Origin: Firmicutes bacterium HGW-Firmicutes-16
Lineage (GTDB): Bacteria; Bacillota; Clostridia; Oscillospirales; Oscillospiraceae
Assembly (NCBI GenBank): GCA_002841545.1
Contig: PGZZ01000005.1
Span: 62,001 to 126,000 of the forward strand
DNA length: 64,000 nucleotides
Direction of reading: 5' to 3'
Made by a program: the position numbers and the translations under genes. Under the pieces are notes generated by a model. The model was not told the DNA's origin and did no database searches. It saw only the letters and a list, made by a program, of their open reading frames with translations. This document shows positions 10,501-16,931 of the stretch, piece by piece (the first letter of the stretch is position 1; each line of letters starts with the position of its first letter).

Positions 10501-10855
10501 TTCGGCCGACGCATACTACTTTGCCTATATAAATTGGGCTGCAAAAAACGGAATTGTTGAAGGTGCCGGAGGCGGCAAATTCTTCCCCGACCGCCAAATC
10601 ACACGTGAGGAAATGGCCTTGCTCCTATACCGCTTCGCAAAATTCCTTAAGACTTCCGAAACAGAAACGTCAGGAATAAAGTTGAGCTACCTTGACACCG
10701 CCGATATTAGTTCTTGGGCCATCGATGGGGTTAAATATTGCAATGAAGCCAATCTAATTACCGGACGTGATAACGGGAATTTTGGGCCGAAAGAAACCGC
10801 AACTAGAGCCGAAGTGGCGACTACTCTGGTTCGATTTATTCAATCTGTGGTTTAG
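4580..10855 (+). CDS. Giant SLH-anchored beta-helix surface adhesin
   Basis: A 2091-residue exported protein. Domains in order: signal peptide (1-31, ending IKALA); right-handed beta-helix repeats built on MNGGSISGNTA and GGGVFV units (about 75-525); an InlB-type repeat (about 593-670, ending LYAQW); Ig-like segments; MBG/YDG-like domains (about 1208-1363); a second InlB-like repeat (about 1457-1530); a carboxypeptidase-regulatory-like fold (about 1533-1600); a third repeat with the pattern GGSISPSG (about 1791-1860); and three SLH domains (about 1907-2091) containing FTDIVDHWA, AFTDVSADA and TRAEVATTL. The SLH domains should hold it to cell-wall polymers. AGGAGG lies ahead of the ATG. It lies downstream of the LytTR/GHKL pair, which may control it. 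The coding repeats are imperfect, and the frame is intact from end to end. Confidence 0.92.
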   Translation: MKISDKIKQFFTLLLAIFILVGLLPIKALAEGATSVTTEAALILVFQNGGNAILNSDITLSKPLEVLLGKTVNLDLNGKKIDRGLGNPDVKAEFYGNVITVNGSLTLNDSIGTGKITGGKKSGFTGGGGIYVAGTGALTMNGGSVSGNTTVGGSVDGSSFSGGYGGGVFVAEGGAFTMCGGAVSENRSFVGNGGGIYAEENSTLSMSGGSISGNKAAGFGGGGVFLEGSTFTMFNGSISGNTAEGNYGNGGGVAVDMGSDFTMNGGSINGNTAGSYGGGAYVFLGSVFTMNGGTVNGNSAVEGGGIYFDTTANLDYGVGTLAIIGGEISENTTDSSSFMPYGGGVYIAGGNVTISGGSKINRNKAVTGAGIFMLNGTCVMENSEICENTTIFKSGENHGGGGVYLASGSDFTMNSGKINKNTAIRGGGIFVFGGTFTMKNGQINENATSLDGMLCDGGGVYLNASGAFNMEGGEICSNTTTPWFMYNHGGGVFVYGGSFKVSGGAKILNNSREGVPNNVYLKTNDSIIKVAGSLTGLDGTIGVSTRVSDTPVTVAQGDDYTIGEADFKKFTHDTGGSLDLAESKITLLNPNASYLAVLSYNANGGSGSHGSSAIIEGMENEFTVASGAGFSRTNCSFAGWNTKADGSGDAYPADSKFVLTSTTILYAQWTIDKAELTVTAPNVGAAPSSTAACIPSGVTASLTWKQGTNNLIGSFDYNTVYSLEMTLTADSGSKFADIPEIIINGQPASIQSGSATAQTVTFTFSKTGPRSAPTANLSKTVINVANTGGNTPLTLNVSGIVDSYNSLTWTMSETDVSNILTIPSTTTGTLVDGALSLDSFTVAANAAGQPAKSASVTISFSGNENGEYAGVPTSVTVTFQLAEGNAPEAVLDFTNEKITGVSNEMEYLVDNYASKPVDWTGATTVTGTEIPLSGIIPAATSSSKYIHIRLKDIIDSTSKNIEIPARPDLVAFFDDTWDSWVTNNIWTDVETGGVYEGFGYRINSGPNMLNNSDDDLDIPLAPGDKLTFWKPATALSFKSAEITVTAPERLQTNVVIDFAGEKLNTRADIQYRMDEEDEWKPCTANMAATAFGWDSSAEVSVQLFCPYTDSNYASEVQILTIPTRPAPPVINCSSTATTISVTAETGVRYRLDGGEWKTADGNGKVAFTGLTANHSYTVDAQKSATESAFQSEAASLSVSTKSISDGIGSVSIASWKYGKPASEPSPVSATNGTNGVTYTYSGTKADGTVYNSSAKPTDAGIYTVTATFAATSDYKQVISEAASFTISKKEIEIQWKNLTAVYDGTSKSPVFTLIGVESGDSADVSAQLSESKTNTGSYSVSATLNGSRSFNYTLTNPIGTLLIQKTSVIFSISGDTSKYDGSSHTASVAATASGSNFTDFSVIYKNSKSETVLNPTDVGSYSIFALISDTNYRHADATDGAAKKIGVLTIYASSAPDTYTVSFSGGDGALGSMTPLVAAQAGTVRILPESTGITNGTKLFAGWKYSGKVYQPGEVLSQPASNISLTAVWTDYTYSVDGIVYKSVNPFPDAVVTLMQGSVQLAQTVTGTGGEYSFADVTPGIYNLVASKNGTTQTILLKIVQNNVTNLDILLPSGKTNSVVEVAAGSPAIVVGNLEQTFSNADKQAAGNGSTVEMKLNAKALDSSGVDQAAIDATAGGTVGLYLELNLTKTVTPVSGSPSTTNIKQSNVLLDIVVQIPGGLQGKDNYVVFRRHNGEIQTLTTAQNGSGEYITVNADKTAITIHAKLFSTYAIGYIAPASPGSGVNVSASADYTIEATAGDGGSISPSGTANVTKGSSKTYTITPENGYAISNVLVDGVSVGAVSSYTFSNITATHTIKAVFVKATGLPYYLDVGGNKVFLGFSSDSSGTMKYIAPLGKTIMFAQNPKNFTDIVDHWAKSGIDFVTQREIFQGTDSVTFSPNTGMTRGMFAAVIGRLYERSYGILATEGTAAFTDVSADAYYFAYINWAAKNGIVEGAGGGKFFPDRQITREEMALLLYRFAKFLKTSETETSGIKLSYLDTADISSWAIDGVKYCNEANLITGRDNGNFGPKETATRAEVATTLVRFIQSVV

Positions 10856-10909
10856 AACTTGAATTAATTGATGTTTGTCAAAATAGTCTGATTGTAACAA
10901 AACCCGAAA

Positions 10910-11080
10910 GGGGGTGCACACTCAATACTTCGGGAAAGCCTCCTACCGGCAGTCAGACGCTCAGCGGTTCGATCCTGCTTATCTCCTCCACACACGAAAG
11001 ACAGCCATAAACATATATGCTTATGGCTGTCTTTCGTATATTTTTAAAACTTTTCCGTGCGGCGTAGCTAAGTCGGGCAC
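10910..11080 (+). repeat. tRNA-Ala-derived repeat, copy B
   Basis: An 81-nt tRNA-like core (10910-10990) with the 5' strand GGGGGTG against TATCTCC (10980-10986) and a TCCA end. The anticodon-loop sequence CCGGCAG is present, but the 5' side of its stem is broken (CTCCTA). The T arm GGTTCGATCC is intact. The non-canonical D region CACACTCAATACTTCGGG aligns with the other copies. A perfect 16-bp hairpin follows at once, then the tail CTTTTCCGTGCGGCGTAGCT, which is shared with copies A and C. Confidence 0.75.
10995..11036. terminator. Perfect 16-bp inverted repeat after copy B
   Basis: CGAAAGACAGCCATAA (10995-11010) and its exact complement (11021-11036) flank a 10-nt loop. The right arm is followed by GTATATTTTT. 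It would end the tRNA-like transcript and may also serve the adhesin gene upstream. Confidence 0.7.
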
Positions 11081-11224
11081 AATGCATTACTTCGTGATGA
11101 CCCTTATACGTAACGGGGCAGTAAATTCTCAGCTCTATGCACGGGTGCTTTAACATTTTATAATGGGCTCTCAATGAAATTTCATAACAAAAAAAGCACC
11201 CGCAGTTAATTGAATTAAGGCGAC

Positions 11225-11425
11225 TTATATTAGCCCCATTCTTATATTCTGATAATACAAGATTATTTTAGTTGCATATTCAGGTCCCAGCTGTGCACGC
11301 TCAGCCTCTTCTTTTGTAATCTCTATTTCGTCATATATGATAGCAATTCTTCCTGCATCGTATCTAATATAATATCTTCCGTCTTTTAGGATAATTTCCA
11401 CACCATAATCTTCAAAAATAACCAT
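11225..11425 (-). CDS. Probable immunity protein, second copy
   Basis: A 66-residue acidic protein. Its first 45 residues are identical to those of the protein at 11951-12151, while the last 21 differ (LGPEYATKIILYY against QGPQNAMEIIWYY). It lies 12 nt downstream of a toxin C-terminal segment, repeating the toxin-then-immunity order of the complete locus. I recognise no named family. The immunity role is inferred from position, size and co-duplication with the toxin tip. Confidence 0.65.
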   Translation of the reverse strand: MVIFEDYGVEIILKDGRYYIRYDAGRIAIIYDEIEITKEEAERAQLGPEYATKIILYYQNIRMGLI

Positions 11426-11437
11426 TATATTTCTCCC

Positions 11438-11707
11438 TTAAAATACAGATTCTACTGTATATTCTCCTTTTGTAGCTGCGTCAATTACTGCTTCTTTTGT
11501 GCCTCCGGAAGTATATCCTCCGGGAATCCAATAGTCATTTGAACCCGATTCGTTGCCATTTGGCATACGAAGCCCTTTTGGGTTCTCGATATCTATTCTG
11601 ACGGGATTTGTACCTAAATCTCCAGGTTCAAGGCCAAGAAGATCTTCGAGCTTTGAAACGCTTCCGGCTGCCTGTCTGATAATATCATCCGCGACAGAAG
11701 AAGGCAT
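11438..11707 (-). CDS. Orphan toxin C-terminal domain (displaced tip)
   Basis: An 89-residue frame from the ATG at 11707, about 75-80% identical to the last 89 residues of the MuF toxin at 12164-13849. It shares SVADDII, LGTNPVRIDI, NPKGLR and GGYTSGG. There is no good ribosome binding site. Just upstream, a 42-base fragment of the toxin body is joined in a different frame, so the tip is not fused in frame to a delivery domain. This is the arrangement of orphan toxin cassettes in polymorphic toxin loci, which can replace the resident tip by recombination. It is probably not expressed as a toxin on its own. Confidence 0.6.
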   Translation of the reverse strand: MPSSVADDIIRQAAGSVSKLEDLLGLEPGDLGTNPVRIDIENPKGLRMPNGNESGSNDYWIPGGYTSGGTKEAVIDAATKGEYTVESVF

Positions 11708-11848
11708 AACAAAAGTGCTTGAAACGGTTTATCGGGTTTGACAGCGCCCCTTAAAGTATCGAGCGTCCCTAATGTTAAGATTATACAGCTTAACGCCAAG
11801 ACCGTCCATAGATAATAAATAAGCACCCGTGCATGAGATTGAGCAACA

Positions 11849-12440
11849 AAATTCTCAGTTCTACGCACGGGTGCTTTAACATTTTATAATGGACTCTTAA
11901 TGAAATTTCATAACATTAAAAGCACGCTCAGTTAATTGAATTAAGGTGACTTAAACAAGCCCTCTCTTTTTGTTCTTATAATACCAGATAATTTCCATTG
12001 CATTTTGAGGTCCCTGTTGCGCCCGTTCGGCTTCTTCTTTTGTGATTTCTATTTCGTCATATATGATTGCAATTCTTCCTGCATCGTATCTAATATAGTA
12101 TCTTCCATCTTTTAGTATAATTTCCACACCATAATCTTCAAAAATAACCATAATATCCTCTCCTTAATAAACTGGTTTTACTGTATACTCGCCCTTTTTT
12201 GCTGCGTCAACCACCGCTTCTTTTGAGCCTCCTGAGGTATAACCGCCGGGTAGCCACTGATTATTTACGCCAGCCTCATTTCCACTCGGAATTCGAAGGC
12301 CTTTGGGATTTGCTATGTCTATTCTGACAGGGTTTGTTCCTAAATCTCCTGGGTTAAACCCGAGAAGCTCTTCAAGCTTTGAAACATTTCCGCCTGATTG
12401 TTTAATTATATCATCCGCGACAGACGTTGGCATAACAAAA
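11849..12440 (-). repeat. Tandem duplication unit 1: tip of the complete toxin plus immunity gene
   Basis: The resident copy of the 592-base unit described at 11123-11714. It contains the 3' end of the full toxin gene, immunity gene 1 and the common downstream segment. A 12-bp perfect inverted repeat, AAGCACCCGTGC (11821-11832) with GCACGGGTGCTT (11865-11876), spans the left edge. Confidence 0.8.
11951..12151 (-). CDS. Probable cognate immunity protein of the MuF toxin
   Basis: A 66-residue protein encoded 12 nt downstream of the toxin stop, with GGAGAGGATATT before its ATG. The content is beta-rich and acidic (IFEDYGVEI, GRIAIIYDEIEI). The tight spacing behind a polymorphic toxin and the parallel duplication with the toxin tip argue for an immunity role. 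The family is not one I can name. Confidence 0.68.
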   Translation of the reverse strand: MVIFEDYGVEIILKDGRYYIRYDAGRIAIIYDEIEITKEEAERAQQGPQNAMEIIWYYKNKKRGLV

Positions 12441-13849
12441 GTTCCCGTCGGGCCACCGACAGTCCCGTTTGGCACTTTCGCGGTAATTTTTGTAACCCCA
12501 TTATTGAAGTCTGACAAATGCTTATTAATATACTCTTCGCTTAAGTATGTTCTCGGATCAGGGCGGTGTCCATCCGGCGCACTTAGTATTTCATCAATAA
12601 CCGACTGGCTTAACGGAACACCCGCCCTTATCCCACCGATTACCCGTGCGACTTTACTCACAGTCCTGAACGCCGCATAGGCTATAAGCACAGTCCCGAC
12701 AATATCAAGCAGGTGCTGGAGTGACCATGGCTCTTCGGGTTTGACAGCGCCCCTTAAAGTATCGAGCGTCCCTAAGGAAATAGCATTAATAATATTATAA
12801 AGGCTGGGATCGTCCTTCATTGCGTTATGGCGGAGCTTCATTCCGTCCCAGAAGCCACTCACTATTCCGAGAGTCAGCCAATCCAGAAAGCCTCCGACGC
12901 TGTCCCACTTGACCGCCGCACGCTCATCCTGCGCCTCTATCAGCGCTTCAGCCATTTCGTTTGCTTGGCGAATAAGCCCGGCAAAATACTCTGATGACCA
13001 GTTCTCAAGCTTTTCGTAATAATCCGGCTGGCTCTCATACCAAAACGGCTTATCGGTGTCAAAGGCAAGCGTTCCATTCGGATAACTTATGCGCGTAAGA
13101 GCATCCGGCGAAAGACCGATTCTGAAAAAGTCGTGGTCGAGAACATATATCCCGCCGTGATTGGCTCCGCGAAGCCTTTCGAAGTATTGAAGAAAGCTGC
13201 GCCTGTCAAGATTATACATCCTCACAGCGAAGCCGTCCATAGCTATCAGCTCACAGCGGCAATTCGGGTGAAGCGGAGGTATAACTCCCTCGCTGTGAAG
13301 GTTGTAAATGCTGTATATCTTTCCATGATACATTTCACAGCGCTCGCAGGTTTTCTCACCCTGCTCACTGAGAAAGAGGAACATGTCATATCCTTCATCC
13401 TTATAGTGAAGCAGCGGAATGAGTGCTTTAAAATCCTTGTCATAGCGGTATAGCTTTGCGGAGAGGGTTTCCACGCCCTCTTTCAATACCGCTTGACTTT
13501 GCTCCATCGCCTCCTCCGGCGAGCACCCGCTGTCGAGCGCTGACTGGTATTTCCTCGCAAGCTCTTCGGACAGGTTTTGTGAGAATCTGTCCATATCCTT
13601 TTCGAATATTTCCCGAAGCTCATAGGGTATCCGCCCATCAATCTGAAAGCCTGAAATATATGAACTGAAAAGAGCCGCGAGAAGGGTTTGCAGCTCTGTT
13701 ATGTTTTCATCAGGCTCTGACGCGTCGACAGTTTTCAGATAAAGTCGTTTTAATCTGTCCTCTTCGGATTCGGGTGTCTCGTATTTGAATAACGGTGCCG
13801 CGCGGATGTGCTTTGAATCTAAAATCTGATATGCGAAATTGTCCTCCAT
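12164..13849 (-). CDS. MuF/SPP1-gp7-domain polymorphic toxin
   Basis: A 561-residue protein. Residues about 50-205 resemble phage head-morphogenesis (SPP1 gp7/Mu F) proteins, ending with a cysteine cluster CERC...PPLHPNCRC typical of that family. Residues about 330-450 form a linker or pre-toxin region with hydrophobic helices (LLDIVGTVLIAYAAF). Residues about 470-561 form a C-terminal tip with LGTNPVRIDI and GGYTSGG. No signal peptide is present. MuF domains fused to variable toxic tips are known as prophage-linked polymorphic toxins. No other phage gene is visible here, so this one stands alone. I chose the ATG at 13849 because GGGGGGAG lies 4-5 nt before it; the earlier start at 13930 has none. 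The activity of the tip is unknown to me. Confidence 0.75.
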   Translation of the reverse strand: MEDNFAYQILDSKHIRAAPLFKYETPESEEDRLKRLYLKTVDASEPDENITELQTLLAALFSSYISGFQIDGRIPYELREIFEKDMDRFSQNLSEELARKYQSALDSGCSPEEAMEQSQAVLKEGVETLSAKLYRYDKDFKALIPLLHYKDEGYDMFLFLSEQGEKTCERCEMYHGKIYSIYNLHSEGVIPPLHPNCRCELIAMDGFAVRMYNLDRRSFLQYFERLRGANHGGIYVLDHDFFRIGLSPDALTRISYPNGTLAFDTDKPFWYESQPDYYEKLENWSSEYFAGLIRQANEMAEALIEAQDERAAVKWDSVGGFLDWLTLGIVSGFWDGMKLRHNAMKDDPSLYNIINAISLGTLDTLRGAVKPEEPWSLQHLLDIVGTVLIAYAAFRTVSKVARVIGGIRAGVPLSQSVIDEILSAPDGHRPDPRTYLSEEYINKHLSDFNNGVTKITAKVPNGTVGGPTGTFVMPTSVADDIIKQSGGNVSKLEELLGFNPGDLGTNPVRIDIANPKGLRIPSGNEAGVNNQWLPGGYTSGGSKEAVVDAAKKGEYTVKPVY

Positions 13850-14023
13850 TTTTCTCCCCCCACGTAATATGGACATCACGTCCTTTACCCATGGGGAAAA
13901 CAGCTCGAGAATGTGTACGTCAATGTGCAACTCGTGAAATGCATGTGCAATTTACTGCTCGATGTCTCAACGCGAATCAGATTTAATTTCCCATCGACTC
14001 ATGTTTCTAGAAAAAGAGAAACG

Positions 14024-14191
14024 GGGTGTGCACACCCGATACTTACGGGGAGCGCCTGACTGGCAGTCAGACGTGGATTGGTTCGATCTCGTCCGTCTCC
14101 ACCAAATCGAAACGACAGCCATATACTTAAGTTTATGGCTGTCGTTTCGATATTTTGAAAACTTTTCTGTGGGGCGTAGCTGCTCCAGGTA
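14024..14191 (+). repeat. tRNA-Ala-derived repeat, copy C
   Basis: An 81-nt tRNA-like core (14024-14104) ending CTCCACCA. It has the anticodon loop CTGGCAG (U33 kept), stem CCTGA/TCAGA with one mismatch, and T loop GGTTCGATC. The 5' acceptor strand GGGTGTG pairs imperfectly with CGTCTCC. The D region GCACACCCGATACTTACGGG aligns with copies A and B. A perfect 18-bp hairpin follows, then AACTTTTCTGTGGGGCGTAG as in copies A and B. Confidence 0.75.
14106..14151. terminator. Perfect 18-bp inverted repeat after copy C
   Basis: ATCGAAACGACAGCCATA (14106-14123) pairs exactly with 14134-14151 across a 10-nt loop. The same position in copies A, B and E carries a hairpin of different sequence but preserved pairing. 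Confidence 0.7.
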
Positions 14192-14539
14192 CTCAACTCC
14201 TGCCGCCAAAAATCCTTTACAGGAAAAACAAGCTTACGCATATTCTTTCATCCTGATATTCGGTTTTAGCTGGAAATAAATACCGACGTTTCAATTCGGT
14301 AGAGCTCGCTGTATGAATATGTATTTGCTTTGCAGGTATTATCCTAAAAAATCTCGTTATGCTCAAGAATCAAAGCGCTTTCAGCATGGTCCATAATTCC
14401 GCCGTCAGAATTAAGCGGATAAACGATCTGTCCCAGTCGAACATATATTTGCCCGATGGAAAACGGGTATAGAAAGATAGGCGCACAATACACCCGCCCG
14501 AATGGCATGCTGTGTGCGCAAGCACTCCAAAACAGTTTA
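14192..14539. other. Intergenic stretch downstream of the truncated surface protein
   Basis: About 350 bases between repeat copy C and the end of the surface protein gene. Two overlapping minus-strand frames (14344-14559 and 14370-14564) read through the surface-protein stop but show no family I recognise. They could be the frame-shifted and decayed 3' end of that gene. Confidence 0.35.
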
Positions 14540-16336
14540 TTAATCGCTTTTCCAAGCAAAGCAAAGCGCTTTACCGCTCGTTATTTTAAACCCGTTTGCA
14601 TCTACAGTGCCGCTATGGCCAGCCTGTAATCCCTTTGTTCCAAAATGTGAGTAACTGCTCAAATTGCTTGCAGAGATATTAAAAATTCCTACCCCGTCAG
14701 GTTCGTCTTCATTCAGTTCCACATAACTTCCATTACAGCTCTGAGCAGAGTTCAAATGACTTACAACATTTACATTACTGCTTATGGAGGCCATCGCCGC
14801 CGATACGGCTCCTATTTGACTCTTTACTTCATTGAGGTCTATAAAAGGCCGGCTTGCTGAATTCGCGTCTTGCCAGACATTATTGGGAGAGTCCAACTTA
14901 GTGCCGTTTATTGAAAAGGAGTTATTGTTGTTCGTCAGTCTTACTGCATTCCCAGACCCGAGCGCCAGCACATGGTTTGTGCTGGAAGCGCTGGTTGCGT
15001 GTATCGTAGAGCGTTCTTTGGCATAGCTCAGCTCGTTTTGAAGGCCGCTCGTGCCAAAATTGACATTGGCAATTAGTGTATTTGCCAGCACATTGCCATT
15101 AGTGTGCGAGCTTAGCGTAGCGGTGCTGAATGCAACAATATGAAAACTGCCGGCAATACCAAGTGGACTATTTGGATTGTAATAAGTACCGGCGTAGTCG
15201 AGAAAGTCGTTTTTGATGGAAATGAGTTTATATTTCAGAGAAGAACCGTATTGTATTACCATTTTTGTTCCGTCCGGCATTGTATATGTGTCGCCGCTAG
15301 GCAGGGTTACCACATATGCTGAAAAGCTTTCGGCAGTAAAGGAGATTTCCTGTTCATCCGCTTCTGCGGTAACTGCAACAGGAACTGACCGTAATTCCGG
15401 GACGTCACTATCCTCATTGAGAACATGATAGACCTGAATATCTTCCGCGGCTTCCGCCGTAACTGCCGATTCCACCGTATCCCGAATTGTCACGGATACC
15501 GTGCCGACTACCGGTTCAATTTCGGCTCCATCAAGCATGAAAGAGATGTCATAGGCTAAAAACTTAGCCGCCTCGCCGCCTCCGTCGTTGTTTGCAAGAA
15601 GCAGTGCAAGCTGCGCATAACGCTCCGGATTGATTTCCTCGGTTATGCGGGTAACGAAAAGCTCTGCTTCGTCGGGCACCGCCGCAGGATCGGACAGGAC
15701 AGCCGTAACCGTAAGCCCGTCTTCCGCATACTCATAGACTGACCTTTCACATTTCGCTTCGGTTTCCTCTGTATCGGTTTCTTCACTTTCAGACTCTTTC
15801 CCTTCTTCTTCCTCACCGGAATCCTCCGGTGATTCGCTGTCATCCGCAGGAGCATTATCAAAAGGAGTGTTTTCATCTGTGTCGTTTTCAGCCGGGTTTT
15901 CAGTCTCACCGGAGTTCTCATCATCCGCGGTTTCATCATTACCGGAGTTCCCTTCCCCGGACTGCGTATTATCGTTTACGCCTCCGCCCTGAGGAGCTTC
16001 GTCCCCAACCGTCTGCCCAACGTCGCTGTCGTTCTCGGGTGAGGGCTCGTTATCTCCCTCGGCATTGCCATCCTCGGAGGCACTCTCCCCGGAAGGTGCA
16101 TTCTCTTCCTCTTGAGGGTTTAGCGAAGCGTCGGTGGTTATGAGCTCACCAGTGCCGGTCTGTCCCTCTGCGTCAAGACATGCCGTTTTTTCCAGCGTCA
16201 TGGCTGGTGTTGACAGTATATAAAGCGTCGAAAGCGTGACAACAAGCGACAGAACCGACACTAGCACCCGGAATCTTTTCCTCTGGCTGCCGCCTCGAAT
16301 ATATTCCTCTGCTTTTTTCTGCAATTCCTTCCTCAA
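14540..16336 (-). CDS. Choice-of-anchor-A-like surface protein with acidic stalk, C-terminally truncated
   Basis: A 598-residue protein. Residues 1-48 carry a basic N terminus, one membrane-spanning export signal (RVLVSVLSLVVTLSTLY) and the STPAMTLEK element common to clostridial pilin-like surface proteins. Residues about 50-185 are a very acidic, proline-, serine- and glutamate-rich stalk. Then comes a segment typical of these proteins (about 190-345, ending AYVVTLPSG), and a choice-of-anchor-A-like beta domain from about 375 to the end. The chain stops at KSD with no LPxTG motif, membrane anchor or SLH domain, so the 3' part appears lost. It is the last gene of an operon with a coiled-coil protein and a dedicated signal peptidase, a combination seen in pilus-type surface loci. 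Confidence 0.65.
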   Translation of the reverse strand: MRKELQKKAEEYIRGGSQRKRFRVLVSVLSLVVTLSTLYILSTPAMTLEKTACLDAEGQTGTGELITTDASLNPQEEENAPSGESASEDGNAEGDNEPSPENDSDVGQTVGDEAPQGGGVNDNTQSGEGNSGNDETADDENSGETENPAENDTDENTPFDNAPADDSESPEDSGEEEEGKESESEETDTEETEAKCERSVYEYAEDGLTVTAVLSDPAAVPDEAELFVTRITEEINPERYAQLALLLANNDGGGEAAKFLAYDISFMLDGAEIEPVVGTVSVTIRDTVESAVTAEAAEDIQVYHVLNEDSDVPELRSVPVAVTAEADEQEISFTAESFSAYVVTLPSGDTYTMPDGTKMVIQYGSSLKYKLISIKNDFLDYAGTYYNPNSPLGIAGSFHIVAFSTATLSSHTNGNVLANTLIANVNFGTSGLQNELSYAKERSTIHATSASSTNHVLALGSGNAVRLTNNNNSFSINGTKLDSPNNVWQDANSASRPFIDLNEVKSQIGAVSAAMASISSNVNVVSHLNSAQSCNGSYVELNEDEPDGVGIFNISASNLSSYSHFGTKGLQAGHSGTVDANGFKITSGKALCFAWKSD

Positions 16337-16364
16337 TGTCTCACCTCCGATCAGGCAAATTTAC

Positions 16365-16931
16365 TCAGTCCAATACTGCGAACTCAGAAAGCGGCCAAAC
16401 TCGTAGTACAACCTTACCAACTATCTGTTCTTCAGCCACAGTACCTATTAGGCTGTCAGATGAAGTCGAGCGGTGATCCCCCAGCACAAACCAACGACTG
16501 TCGGGTACCTGATATGGAAATTTCACATCCCCGTCACCCAGTGCCTTATCCAGAATATACGGTTCATCAAGCTCCTGACCGTTTACAAAAACATTTCCAT
16601 CTTCGTCTATATCAACTATGTCGCCGGCATAAGCGATAGCCCGTTTAAGCAGCACCTTGTTGTTGTAATAGAACGCAATAATGTCTCCCGCATTGAAGTC
16701 GTTCGTTTTCATCGCTATGACAAACTCACCGTCCTTCAACAGGGGATCCATACTGTTACCTTGAATCTTGAGAACAGATAAAAAGAAAGTAGATAATATG
16801 ATAGCTGCGGCAGCAACAACAACAAGAGTCCATATCGTTCCCCGAAACGATTTCCTATATGTCACTCTATAATTCACGTGATCAAGTTCTTCTTCAAGTT
16901 GCTGCGTTGTAGGCGAAATCAGATCCTTCAT
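16365..16931 (-). CDS. lepB: Type I signal peptidase
   Basis: A 188-residue membrane-anchored serine protease that removes signal peptides outside the membrane. It has one N-terminal membrane helix (about 32-52), the catalytic serine in GNSMDP (about 61), the general-base lysine in LLKRAIA (about 96) and the conserved FVLGDHR box (about 150). Its 5' end overlaps the coiled-coil gene by 38 bases, and it lies 28 bases upstream of the surface protein. It probably serves that surface protein, as operon-linked signal peptidases do in pilus clusters. It could also be a general house signal peptidase. Confidence 0.9.
   Translation of the reverse strand: MKDLISPTTQQLEEELDHVNYRVTYRKSFRGTIWTLVVVAAAAIILSTFFLSVLKIQGNSMDPLLKDGEFVIAMKTNDFNAGDIIAFYYNNKVLLKRAIAYAGDIVDIDEDGNVFVNGQELDEPYILDKALGDGDVKFPYQVPDSRWFVLGDHRSTSSDSLIGTVAEEQIVGKVVLRVWPLSEFAVLD

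Larger units (their letters stand above)
11123..11714 (-). repeat. Tandem duplication unit 2: orphan toxin tip plus immunity gene
   Basis: This 592-base unit matches 11849-12440 at a constant offset of 726 bases. The match covers the shared non-coding tail (AAATTCTC through GCACGGGTGCTTTAAC), the immunity gene and the toxin C-terminal segment. Identity ends abruptly just upstream of the FVMP residues. Between the units, 11734-11775 is a short fragment matching the toxin's internal LGTLDTLRGAVKP segment, which marks this as a deleted second toxin gene. Confidence 0.8.

Noticed and set aside
11614-11868. An 84-codon minus-strand gene upstream of the orphan toxin tip
   Set aside because: It is a chance frame over the junction of toxin-body debris and duplicated sequence, with no start signal; described as part of the duplication scar.
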